Notes under the pieces: generated by a model
Databases searched by the model: none
The model's input: only the letters and a program-made list of their open reading frames with translations
Told to the model about the DNA's origin: nothing
Source: Pseudomonadota bacterium
Lineage (GTDB): Bacteria > Pseudomonadota > Alphaproteobacteria > Acetobacterales > Acetobacteraceae
Assembly (NCBI GenBank): GCA_021808185.1
Contig: JAKBCB010000055.1
Location: forward strand, 1-12,780
Direction of reading: 5' to 3'
Length of the DNA: 12,780 bases
Translations under genes and position numbers: made by a program
In this document: positions 1 to 7,164 of the stretch, in pieces
Position numbering within the stretch: the stretch's first letter is position 1
How the letters are laid out: the number at the start of each line of letters is the position of its first letter

Positions 1-198
1 GTCGGCGGCACCGCGTTGACCGGCGGCGAAGGCGGCATCGTCAACACGGTTGTCGGTGTGTTGCTGGTCACCGTGCTCGGCAACGGCATGATCCTGGTCG
101 GCGTGCCGCCCTATGCCCAGGTCGGCGTGCAGGGGCTTCTGATTATCGCCGCGGTCGCGCTTTCCATCGATCGCAGCCGCGTGCGCATGGTGAAATGA
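1..198 (+). CDS. Sugar ABC transporter permease, C-terminal fragment (RbsC-like)
   Basis: This is the last 65 residues of an inner-membrane permease whose start lies before the window. It opens with VGGTALTGGEGG, the conserved loop of RbsC/XylH/AraH-type permeases of the CUT2 sugar importers. A hydrophobic segment and a final IDRSRVRMVK tail follow. The same loop and tail recur in the second permease at 1709-2665 (VGGTALTGGVGS and IDRSKIPIVK), so the two are paralogues, although the segments between differ at many positions. Its TGA stop overlaps the ATG of the ATPase gene by four bases (ATGA), so the two are co-translated. It should form part of the membrane channel for a monosaccharide or related polyol. 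The substrate cannot be told from this piece. Confidence 0.9.
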   Translation, partial: VGGTALTGGEGGIVNTVVGVLLVTVLGNGMILVGVPPYAQVGVQGLLIIAAVALSIDRSRVRMVK

Positions 199-1706
199 TG
201 GACGCGGTCCTCACGCTCGAAGGCATCAACAAGACGTTCGGCGCGGTGCACGCGCTGGCCGATGTGTCGATCGAGATCGGACGTAACGAGGTGGTCGGGC
301 TGGTCGGCGAAAACGGGGCCGGCAAGTCCACGCTGATGAAGATCTTCTCGGGGGTCTATCAGCCGGACAGTGGCCGCATCCTGCACGATGGCAAGCCGAT
401 CGCCCTGCGCTCCCCGCTCGATGCGGCGCGCGCGGGGATCGGCATCGTGCATCAGGAACAGTCGCTGCTGCTGAATATTTCCGTCGCGGAGAACATCTAT
501 CTCGGACGTGAGGCGGCCTTCATCCGCCATGGCGCGATCAACTGGGGAGCCATGCACGCGGCGGCGCGGCGGCAACTGGGGAAGGTCAATCTCGACATCG
601 ATCCGCGGCGGCGCACCGACAGCCTCACCTTCGCCGAGCGGCAGATGGTGGAACTCGCCAAGGCGCTGGTGTTGGAGGAGGAAACCGATGGCCACATCGT
701 CGTCTTTCTCGACGAGCCAACATCGGTGCTGGAACAGATTGAGATCGACATCCTGTTCGCCCGCGTGCGGGCGCTGCGAGGCCGTGCCAGCTTCGTGTTC
801 GTCTCGCACCGGATCGACGAAATCCTGCAACTTTCCGATCGTGTCTATGTGATGAAGGACGGCGCGGTGGTGGCGGGAATGGCGGCGGCCGACGCCACCG
901 AGGAGAAGCTGCACCGCCTGATGGTCGGTGCCGGCCGCCGCACAGAGTATTACCGGGAGGACCGGCAGGTACCGCATGCACCGAAGGTGGTGCTGGCCGC
1001 GAAGCAACTCGGTCATGCGGGGCAGTATCGGGATGTCACCTTCGACCTGCATGCGGGCGAGGTGCTGGCGATCGCGGGCGTGATCGGGTCGGGACGCGAG
1101 GGTGTCGTGCGCACGTTGGCGGGCCTGCTGCCGCAGACCGAAGGCCGACTGGAGTTGGACGGCCGCCCGGTTACCTTCTTGTCACCCGACGCAGCGGTGC
1201 GCGTCGGCGTCGGCTACGTGCCGCAGGAGCGTCGCGTGGAGGGCGTGGTGCTGCCGATGAGCATGGCAAGCAACATCACGCTGCCCTCGCTGCGGCGGAT
1301 GTCCCGCTGGGGCGTGCTTGGTGGCGGCGAACGCCAACTGGCGCGCGACTGGGTCAAGCGCCTGTCGATCCGTCCACCGGATATCGATCTGCCGTGCGGC
1401 AACCTCTCCGGCGGCAACCAGCAGAAGGTCGTGCTGGCGAAGTGGATCGAGGCCGGGGTGCGCGTGCTGATTCTCGATCATCCCACACGCGGCCTCGATG
1501 TCGGTGCCAAGCAGGACGTGTACGACCTGGTACGCACCGTCTGCGACCAGGGCGTCGCAGTGCTGCTGACGGCCGATACGCTCGAGGAGACCATCGGCCT
1601 CGCGCATGCGATTCTGGTGATGCGCGACGGCATGGTGACACAGCGGTTCGAGGCGCCTGCAGGAAGCAAGCCGGGGCAGCTCGATCTCATCCGGCATATG
1701 GTGTGA
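195..1706 (+). CDS. Sugar ABC transporter ATP-binding protein, two fused NBDs (RbsA/MglA-like)
   Basis: This 503-aa protein has the usual length of CUT2 ATPases, which power ribose-, xylose- or galactose-type importers from the cytoplasmic face. NBD1 has an intact Walker A (GENGAGKST, residues 38-46) and Walker B/Glu (VVFLDEPTS), but its signature is degenerate (LTFAERQ in place of LSGGQ). NBD2 has a degenerate Walker A (GVIGSGREG, no Lys) and an intact LSGGNQQ signature, the normal asymmetric arrangement of this family. The oddity is in the NBD2 Walker B: it reads ILDHPTRG, with His where DEPTRG is usual, and the H-loop His also appears missing (LLTADTLEE). Because that site is already degenerate, one competent ATP site should remain. 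The start was chosen at the first of two adjacent ATGs (195, 198), which overlaps the upstream permease stop. The downstream permease begins two bases after its stop. Confidence 0.95.
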   Translation: MMDAVLTLEGINKTFGAVHALADVSIEIGRNEVVGLVGENGAGKSTLMKIFSGVYQPDSGRILHDGKPIALRSPLDAARAGIGIVHQEQSLLLNISVAENIYLGREAAFIRHGAINWGAMHAAARRQLGKVNLDIDPRRRTDSLTFAERQMVELAKALVLEEETDGHIVVFLDEPTSVLEQIEIDILFARVRALRGRASFVFVSHRIDEILQLSDRVYVMKDGAVVAGMAAADATEEKLHRLMVGAGRRTEYYREDRQVPHAPKVVLAAKQLGHAGQYRDVTFDLHAGEVLAIAGVIGSGREGVVRTLAGLLPQTEGRLELDGRPVTFLSPDAAVRVGVGYVPQERRVEGVVLPMSMASNITLPSLRRMSRWGVLGGGERQLARDWVKRLSIRPPDIDLPCGNLSGGNQQKVVLAKWIEAGVRVLILDHPTRGLDVGAKQDVYDLVRTVCDQGVAVLLTADTLEETIGLAHAILVMRDGMVTQRFEAPAGSKPGQLDLIRHMV

Positions 1707-1708
1707 TC

Positions 1709-2665
1709 ATGCGCGTGTCCCCCGAGATGCAGTCGCGCCTGCGAGACAACGCCCCGCTTGCCACCTTGATCGTGCTCGTCCTGGTCGTCGGCATGTTCTC
1801 ACCGGCGTTCCTTGAGGCGAACACGCTGATGCTGCTGGCGGCGGACACCGCCACATTGTTCATCATGGGGGCCGGGCTGACCTTCGTGATCATGGTCGGC
1901 GGCATCGACCTGTCGGTGCAGACGGTGGCATCGCTCGCCAGCGTGGTCATGGCGGTGACGCTGCCGGGCGTGGGCTGGCTGTCCGTGCCCCTTGCGCTGG
2001 CGAGTGGCGTGCTCGCCGGGCTGGTCAGCGGTTTCGCGCAGACGCGGCTACGCATCCCCTCGTTCATCGCGACACTCGCGGTCAGCGGCATAGCGGCCGC
2101 GGCAGCGCTGATTTTGTCCGGCACGCAATCGGTGCCGATTCCGCCGGCGATGCGCGGAACCGTGCTGGCGTTTGCAGCCGGGCGGACGTTTGGGATGCCT
2201 AACGACATTCTGGTGGCACTGGCGGTGCTGCTGGCCAGCCTGTTCGTCGAGCGGCGCACCGTGTTCGGCCGCTGGAGCATCGCGGTCGGCGCGGGCGAAC
2301 CGGCGGCGCTGGTTGCGGGCGTCCCGGTGAATCGCGTCAAGGTCACGGCACTCGCTGTTTCGGGGGGGCTCGCGGCGCTGGCGGGTGTGGTGATGGGCGC
2401 GCGGCTTTCGTCGGGATCGCCGACGCTGGCCAACGAATTCCTGCTGCCGGCGGTGGCGGCGGTTTGCGTCGGCGGCACGGCACTGACCGGCGGCGTCGGC
2501 AGCGTCGCGCGCACGCTGATCGGCGCCCTGATCGTCTCGGTCGTGCGCATCGGCATGACGTTTATCGGGGTTGATCCGTTCGCGCAGCAGATCGTGTTTG
2601 GTGCCGTGCTCGTGCTGGCGGTGGCCGCGACGATCGACCGCTCAAAGATCCCGATCGTCAAATAG
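1709..2665 (+). CDS. Sugar ABC transporter permease, second subunit (RbsC-like)
   Basis: This 318-aa polytopic inner-membrane protein has many hydrophobic segments from about residue 16 to 305. It carries CUT2 permease hallmarks: GAGLTFVIMVGGIDLSV near residue 54, matching the TxVIxxGGIDLSVG block of RbsC, then a GxxPxxALVAGVPV block and VGGTALTGGVGS near the C-terminus. Length is normal for RbsC (about 320). The ATG at 1709 lies two bases after the ATPase stop, indicating translational coupling. An upstream in-frame extension exists but would overlap the ATPase gene out of frame. With the fragment at the window start, the order is permease-ATPase-permease, so the channel is probably heteromeric. 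The periplasmic binding protein that would identify the sugar is presumably upstream of the window. Confidence 0.93.
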   Translation: MRVSPEMQSRLRDNAPLATLIVLVLVVGMFSPAFLEANTLMLLAADTATLFIMGAGLTFVIMVGGIDLSVQTVASLASVVMAVTLPGVGWLSVPLALASGVLAGLVSGFAQTRLRIPSFIATLAVSGIAAAAALILSGTQSVPIPPAMRGTVLAFAAGRTFGMPNDILVALAVLLASLFVERRTVFGRWSIAVGAGEPAALVAGVPVNRVKVTALAVSGGLAALAGVVMGARLSSGSPTLANEFLLPAVAAVCVGGTALTGGVGSVARTLIGALIVSVVRIGMTFIGVDPFAQQIVFGAVLVLAVAATIDRSKIPIVK

Positions 2666-2803
2666 CGGCCAAAATCGTCGGGCTTCCGCCGGTTGCCGCG
2701 GATGCGGCGCTGAAGACATTTCTGGACAAGCCGCGCGCACTTCCCGCTTGAATCTGTCGCGGCACAGGAATGGAATGCGGCGCATCGGCGGAGGGAGGGT
2801 CGG
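2666..2803. other. Spacer between ABC importer and redox cluster
   Basis: This 138-base gap separates the ABC importer from the first gene of the redox set. A short plus-strand frame ending at TGA 2749-2751 has a coding-like composition (it reads ...KIVGLPPVAADAALKTF... before its stop) but no usable start after the permease stop, so it may be a leftover gene end or chance. A 5-bp hairpin (GCCGC/GCGGC with a GGAT loop, 2695-2708) lacks a T-tract, so no convincing intrinsic terminator is seen. The strong ribosome binding site for the next gene lies at its right edge. Read-through from the ABC operon into the redox genes cannot be excluded. Confidence 0.4.
2791..2799 (+). promoter_or_regulatory. 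Strong ribosome binding site for the 143-aa gene
   Basis: The purine run GAGGGAGGG ends four bases before the ATG at 2804. It fixes the start of the 143-aa protein and is the only strong Shine-Dalgarno in the plus-strand redox set. The next two genes depend on a short gap and an ATGA overlap instead. Confidence 0.7.
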
Positions 2804-3235
2804 ATGGCATACGATGTCGCGGGCCTGCTGAAGATGACGCAGGCGGAACTGGATGCCTTGTTCGAGGCCAGCGCGCCCGGCCCGATCCCGGATGGCGAGG
2901 GGCAGGGCACCGCGATCGTCGCGCCGGGCACCGCCTTCACGCCGGAGATCGCGGCCTTCATCAACCTGTTCGCCTGGCAGGGAAAAGTCTTCGATCCCAA
3001 GGCTGGATTGCTGCGCAACCGCATCCTGCCGTTCGGGCTCAACGCGATCATCGCGCGGGTGTACGTGGCGCCAAGCTGGATCGACCAGCGCGATTGCATC
3101 GTGCTTGACTACTCGGAGACGTCGATCGTGGCGCAATGGGTCCGCGACGAGATCCGCCTGATCTCGCCGAGGCTCTATCTGGGCAAGGTCTTCTGGAATC
3201 ATGCCCGGCTGATCGACTTCGCGCTGCAATTCTAG
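2804..3235 (+). CDS. Small conserved-looking protein of unknown family, first gene of redox cluster
   Basis: I do not recognise this 143-aa protein. It has no signal peptide, no membrane segment and no CxxC or haem motif, so it is probably cytoplasmic. Features that look constrained are an acidic/Gly linker (GPIPDGEGQGTAI, 26-38), a WQGKVFDP block (58-65), LPFG (75-78), an aromatic run (VYVAPSW, 86-92), CIVLDYSETS (98-107), a charged WVRDEIR helix (112-118) and LYLGKVFW (124-131). The alternation of hydrophobic residues in the second half suggests a beta-rich small barrel or lipocalin-like binding domain, which is only a guess. A strong RBS precedes the ATG. The gene lies 13 bases before the 430-aa gene, so it should be transcribed with that protein and with the DyP peroxidase. 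It might bind or deliver a substrate or haem. Confidence 0.8.
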   Translation: MAYDVAGLLKMTQAELDALFEASAPGPIPDGEGQGTAIVAPGTAFTPEIAAFINLFAWQGKVFDPKAGLLRNRILPFGLNAIIARVYVAPSWIDQRDCIVLDYSETSIVAQWVRDEIRLISPRLYLGKVFWNHARLIDFALQF

Positions 3236-3248
3236 GCCGGTCCCGGGC

Positions 3249-4541
3249 ATGACGCCGCAATCCGCCTTCATGGTGGTGGCACCGGTCCGCGCCGGCCAAA
3301 TCGCGGCGTTGCGCGACCTGTTGCGCACCATGACGTGGGCGCCAGGACAGGCCGACCCGGACAACGCGCTGATCCCGTTCGGCCGGTGTGCCCGGCTGCA
3401 TTTCGCCCGGCTCGTTGTGCTGGAGGACGCAACCCTTGCCGACCGCGCGGCGGTGGGGGCGCCGGCCTTCGGCGCGCCGGTATCGCTGGCGTTCCTCGGC
3501 GAATGCGATGGCCCGGCGGAGGCGCAGTTGGCCGAGTTCGCCACGCTCGCGCCCGAAGGGCTGCGCAAGATCTTTCGGCATTGCGAGACGCTGGACGACG
3601 ATACCGACATCGCCGTCTGGATGCGCGCACATGCGGTGGCGCCCGCCACGTTCTACGTTAACTGGGTCGGACGAACGGTGCGGCAGATACATGAGGAGGC
3701 GGCGCTGCACCGGGCGCTGCGCGCACGGCTGCTGACGCTGCCAGCCGATATGCCGGCACTGGCCGCGCGCGCGGACCTGCTCGATTACGTGGCCGCCGAA
3801 CAGCAGGCGGGGCGGCTGCCTCTGTCGCCGCCCGAGCCGACACCGCCGGCATGGCAGCTTGCGCAGGCGCTGCACGCGATCTGGGTGCCGTTGCTGCTGG
3901 TCGTGCTGCTGCCCGTGTTCGTGCTTGGCGCCGTGCCGTTCCTGGTGATCCTGCGGCAGCGCGAGCGCACGGACCCGGCGATCTGGCCGCGTCCGTCAAC
4001 GCCGCACGCCGAAGCGCTTGCGGCCATCGAGGACTTCGATGTGAGCAATCAGTTCAGCGCGTTCGGGAGCCTCAAGCCGGGCGCGTTCCGGCTCTGGCTG
4101 CTGCGCTTCCTGCTCTGGGTGGCGCAGTACACCACACGGCATGTCTATGTGCGCGGCCGGCTGGCGCGCGTCGGCACCATCCACTTCGCCCGCTGGGTGC
4201 TGCTGGACGAGAACCGCCGGCTGCTGTTCGCAAGCAACTACGATGGCAGCCTGGACAGCTACATGGACGATTTCATCAACAAGGTCGCCTGGGGCTTGAA
4301 CCTCGTGTTCAGCAACGGCATCGGCTATCCCCGAACGGACTTCCTGGTGCTGAACGGCGCGAAGAACGAACAGGCGTTCAAATACTACATCCGCCGCCAC
4401 CAGCTTGTGACCGAGGTCTGGTTCAAGGCTTATCCGGGGCTGACGGCATTCGACCTCGCGCGCAACAGCCGTCTGCGCGCCGGGCTGGCACCGGCGGCGA
4501 CGGACGAGGACGCGGCCCGGCGCTGGATCGCGCTGATATGA
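3249..4541 (+). CDS. Membrane-anchored protein with internal duplication, unknown function
   Basis: This 430-aa protein of no recognised named family has one clear central hydrophobic segment (about 211-235, rich in Val and Leu) and a weaker one near 281-292. The parts on either side resemble each other. HFARLVVLED (51-60) matches HFARWVLLDE (312-321). CDGPAEAQLAEFATLAPEGL (86-105) matches YDGSLDSYMDDFINKVAWGL (331-350). WVGRT...LRARL (139-161) matches YPGLT...LRAGL (395-413), in the same order. I infer two copies of a roughly 110-residue alpha+beta unit separated by a membrane anchor. The unit recalls ferredoxin-like/dimeric alpha-beta-barrel folds of DyP and chlorite-dismutase relatives, but no haem-ligand motif is evident. 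No strong Shine-Dalgarno is visible at ATG 3249. Its stop overlaps the DyP start (ATGA), which argues for a functional partnership with that peroxidase. Confidence 0.85.
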   Translation: MTPQSAFMVVAPVRAGQIAALRDLLRTMTWAPGQADPDNALIPFGRCARLHFARLVVLEDATLADRAAVGAPAFGAPVSLAFLGECDGPAEAQLAEFATLAPEGLRKIFRHCETLDDDTDIAVWMRAHAVAPATFYVNWVGRTVRQIHEEAALHRALRARLLTLPADMPALAARADLLDYVAAEQQAGRLPLSPPEPTPPAWQLAQALHAIWVPLLLVVLLPVFVLGAVPFLVILRQRERTDPAIWPRPSTPHAEALAAIEDFDVSNQFSAFGSLKPGAFRLWLLRFLLWVAQYTTRHVYVRGRLARVGTIHFARWVLLDENRRLLFASNYDGSLDSYMDDFINKVAWGLNLVFSNGIGYPRTDFLVLNGAKNEQAFKYYIRRHQLVTEVWFKAYPGLTAFDLARNSRLRAGLAPAATDEDAARRWIALI

Positions 4542-6004
4542 CGCCCCGCACGCACGAGGCCCAGGATGTGCAGGCGCTCGTGGAGTCCGGCTTCTCCAAG
4601 CTGACCGAGGCTTGCTTCCTGCTGCTGCGGGTGCGCGACGCGGCGGCGGCGCGCGTGTGGCTCGGCACGGCGCCGGTGACGACGGCGGCGGATCTGCACC
4701 GCCATGTGCCGGTGGCGATGCAGGTGGCCCTCTCGGCCGCCGGCCTGCGCGCGCTCGGCCTGCCGGAGCTGATACTGGCCGAATTCAGTGCCGAGTTTCT
4801 TGCCGGCATGGCGGGCGAGGCGCAGCGGTCCCGACGCCTGGGCGATGTCGGCGCCAATGCGCCGGAAGCCTGGCACTGGGGCGGACGGAGCACCCCCGAC
4901 GTGCTGCTTGCGCTCTATGCCGAACCGGGCGGCCTCGCGGCGCTGCGGGCCTCGACGGCGACGCAGGCATTTGCTGCCGGTTTCACCACCATCGGCGACT
5001 TGCCCACGTCGGATATGCAGGGCCGCGAACCGTTCGGCTTCGCCGACGGCATCAGCCAACCGAGTTTCGACTTCGCGGGGCGGCGAACGCCAGGTACCGA
5101 CGCCGATCTCGCCTACGGCAACCTGCTTGCGGCCGGGGAATTGCTGCTCGGCTATCCCAACGAATACGGCCGGATCACCGACAGACCGCTGCTCGACGCT
5201 GGATGTCCGGGCGCCGCCCTGCTGCCGCCAGCCGCCGAGGATGCGGGGCGGCGCGACCTGGGGCGCAACGGCACGTATCTGGTGTTCCGCCAGCTTGCGC
5301 AGGACGTCCAAGGCTTCTGGCGCTTCGCGGCGGCACATAGCGACGCCGTGGGGCTGGCCGAGACGATGGTCGGCCGCCGCCTTTCGGGCGCGCCGTTGCT
5401 GCCGCCCTCGGCCGCCCCGATCCGCGGCGTTGGCCCCGACCCGGACGATATCGGGCTGAACGGCTTCACCTATGCGGCCGACCCGGACGGGCGCCGCTGC
5501 CCGCTCGGCGCCCATGTGCGCCGCGCCAACCCGCGCACCGGCGATATGCCGGGGGGCGTGCAGGGGCCGCTCGCGCAGGCGATCCGGATGATCGGTTTCG
5601 CCGGCGCGGGCGATCCGCGCGATGACCTCATCGCCTCCAGCCGGTTTCACCGCATTCTCCGTCGCGGCCGGGAATACGGCCGGACCCTGCCGCCCGATCA
5701 GGCCGCCGCGACCGACACGGCGCCAATGCCGGAGACCGGGCTGCACTTCATCTGCTTGAACGCCAACATCCAGCGGCAGTTCGAGTTCATCCAGAACGCA
5801 TGGCTGGCCAACGCAAAGTTCGATGGGCTGAGCGGCGAGGCCGACCCGCTGCTCGGCAACCGCGAACCATTTCCGGCGGGGCAGGCGACGGACGGGTTTG
5901 GGCGGTTGTGCGGCCTGCCGCGCTTTGTCACGGTGAAGGGCGGCGCCTACTTCTTCCTTCCGGGCGTGCGGGCGCTGCGCTTCATCGCCGGGGCGTCGGG
6001 CTAA
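4538..6004 (+). CDS. DyP-type haem peroxidase
   Basis: This 488-aa dye-decolourising-type peroxidase uses H2O2 or organic peroxides to oxidise varied substrates through a haem b. Diagnostic motifs are the GxxDG block as FGFADGISQP (GFADG at 167-171, catalytic Asp170), the proximal haem ligand in CPLGAHVRRANPR (His326), and a distal-Arg region RILRRG (372-377). The C-terminal half carries FICLNANIQRQFEFIQ, typical of the family. It is at the long end for DyPs. No Sec or Tat signal is visible at the N-terminus (MTPRTHEAQDV), so it is probably cytoplasmic unless membrane-recruited by its neighbour. The ATG at 4538 overlaps the upstream stop. A longer frame upstream overlaps the 430-aa gene and is not used. 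Its TAA stop (6002-6004) overlaps the stop codon of the convergent catalase-like gene, leaving no room for a separate terminator. Confidence 0.93.
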   Translation: MTPRTHEAQDVQALVESGFSKLTEACFLLLRVRDAAAARVWLGTAPVTTAADLHRHVPVAMQVALSAAGLRALGLPELILAEFSAEFLAGMAGEAQRSRRLGDVGANAPEAWHWGGRSTPDVLLALYAEPGGLAALRASTATQAFAAGFTTIGDLPTSDMQGREPFGFADGISQPSFDFAGRRTPGTDADLAYGNLLAAGELLLGYPNEYGRITDRPLLDAGCPGAALLPPAAEDAGRRDLGRNGTYLVFRQLAQDVQGFWRFAAAHSDAVGLAETMVGRRLSGAPLLPPSAAPIRGVGPDPDDIGLNGFTYAADPDGRRCPLGAHVRRANPRTGDMPGGVQGPLAQAIRMIGFAGAGDPRDDLIASSRFHRILRRGREYGRTLPPDQAAATDTAPMPETGLHFICLNANIQRQFEFIQNAWLANAKFDGLSGEADPLLGNREPFPAGQATDGFGRLCGLPRFVTVKGGAYFFLPGVRALRFIAGASG

Positions 6005-7164
6005 AACTGCTCATCGCCGGTCGGCTCGATATGCGGCGTCGCGTTCATTGTCTGCCGCAGGCGCGACAGATCCTGGTATATCCGCCGCCGCGCGCGGTTC
6101 TGGTTGCCGAGCGGCCGGTGCTCCGGCAGGCAATGCCAGGGGTTGATCGCCAGCACATCGGCAAATGCGAGTTGCGCGGGGCTGTCGAACGTCTGGCGCG
6201 GCAGCTCCAGCGTCGCCGCGTGGACGTAGGGCGACAGGCGCTCGGGCCAGATCACCGAGGCGTTCTCGATCGGCATTCGGGCGGGATGCGTCTGGCGTTG
6301 CAGCAGCAGGTCGAAGCTTGCGCTCTCGCGCGCCAGAGCGGCGGCCATCGCCTGGCGCAGATAGCTGTCGGGCGGGCGGCCCGGCAGGTTGGGCACGGGG
6401 CTGCGGGCCGGGTTGCGCGGACGCAGCATGTAGCGCATCGCCTGACCCGCGCCGAGCAGATAGGGCACGCAGCTCCAGTACGCGGTTTCCAGCGGGCTGG
6501 TCTGGGTGCGCGCCCATAGCCCCTGCATGACCGCGTCGGCCGGATGGGTGAAGAAGTAGAACAGCGGCAGGCCACGGCCGATGGCGCGTTGCAGTTTCGC
6601 GTTCTCCCGCACGTCCGGGGTGGTAAAGGTGGGCGTGCTGATGCCGGTGAAGTCCTGGGTGAAACGCTCGTCGTCCAGCAGCTTCGGCCCGGGGACGCCC
6701 ATGACTTTCACGCCGATGCTGAGCACGCCGACATCTTCGATGTCGGGCGGCGAGCCCGGGCCGGGGCCGGCAAAGCGCACCCAGGCGGGATACACGCCGG
6801 GTGTTGAGAACAGGCCGTGGCGCAGTTCCGGCGGCAGGTCGCCGCCGACGATGAAGCGCCCTCGGACGACGCCGTGCGTCTTGGTGTTGCCGGCGCGCTC
6901 GAACCCGCCGGGGCGATAATGCGCGCGCATATAGGCCGCCATCGCGGCGATGATGTCCTGTATCAGCGCCGCCTCGCCTTGCAACTCGGTTTCATGCGCC
7001 AGCAGGTCGGGCTCCGGGGTTCGGCGCCAGTCGATCAGCGCCTGGGTCAGCCGCGCGAGCGGCGGCCGCAGCAGCGCGTCGAACGCTGGGCGGATGAAGG
7101 GATCGACGCGCCGCTCCAGATGCAGCAGGCCGACCAGCGCATCATGGAACCGTTTCACGATCAT
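6001..7164 (-). CDS. Catalase-like haem protein (mini-catalase / hydroperoxide-metabolising type)
   Basis: This 387-aa protein is shorter than classical catalases (about 480 or more). Recognisable catalase blocks are NTKTHGVVRGRF (93-104, distal His97), YPAWVRFAGP (125-134), DFTGISTPTF (171-180), YWSCVPYLLG (229-238) and a C-terminal RIYQDLSRLR (361-370). The last keeps the Y-x-D-x-x-R-x-R pattern of the proximal haem Tyr, here Tyr363. Two changes stand out. Thr96 precedes the distal His where true catalases have Val. The distal Asn position (GNNTP in catalases) reads GISTP, giving Ser176. Thr-His is known from catalase-related allene oxide synthase, so an organic hydroperoxide may be the substrate rather than H2O2. 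No signal peptide is seen. The ATG at 7164 overlaps the GMC stop by four bases. The frame continues upstream to 8352 but only as a shadow of the GMC gene. Confidence 0.85.
   Translation of the reverse strand: MIVKRFHDALVGLLHLERRVDPFIRPAFDALLRPPLARLTQALIDWRRTPEPDLLAHETELQGEAALIQDIIAAMAAYMRAHYRPGGFERAGNTKTHGVVRGRFIVGGDLPPELRHGLFSTPGVYPAWVRFAGPGPGSPPDIEDVGVLSIGVKVMGVPGPKLLDDERFTQDFTGISTPTFTTPDVRENAKLQRAIGRGLPLFYFFTHPADAVMQGLWARTQTSPLETAYWSCVPYLLGAGQAMRYMLRPRNPARSPVPNLPGRPPDSYLRQAMAAALARESASFDLLLQRQTHPARMPIENASVIWPERLSPYVHAATLELPRQTFDSPAQLAFADVLAINPWHCLPEHRPLGNQNRARRRIYQDLSRLRQTMNATPHIEPTGDEQF

Noticed and set aside
2695..2708. Hairpin after the permease as an intrinsic terminator
   Set aside because: The stem is only 5 bp and no T-tract follows.
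1687..3099. Minus-strand open frame of 470 aa opposite the second permease
   Set aside because: Low-complexity Ala/Ser/Thr-rich composition mirrors the hydrophobic codons of the permease, which has unmistakable motifs.
3851..4537. N-terminal extension of the DyP frame by 229 residues
   Set aside because: It overlaps the 430-aa gene out of frame and is Arg/Ala-rich. The ATG at 4538 overlaps the upstream stop in the pattern seen elsewhere in the window.
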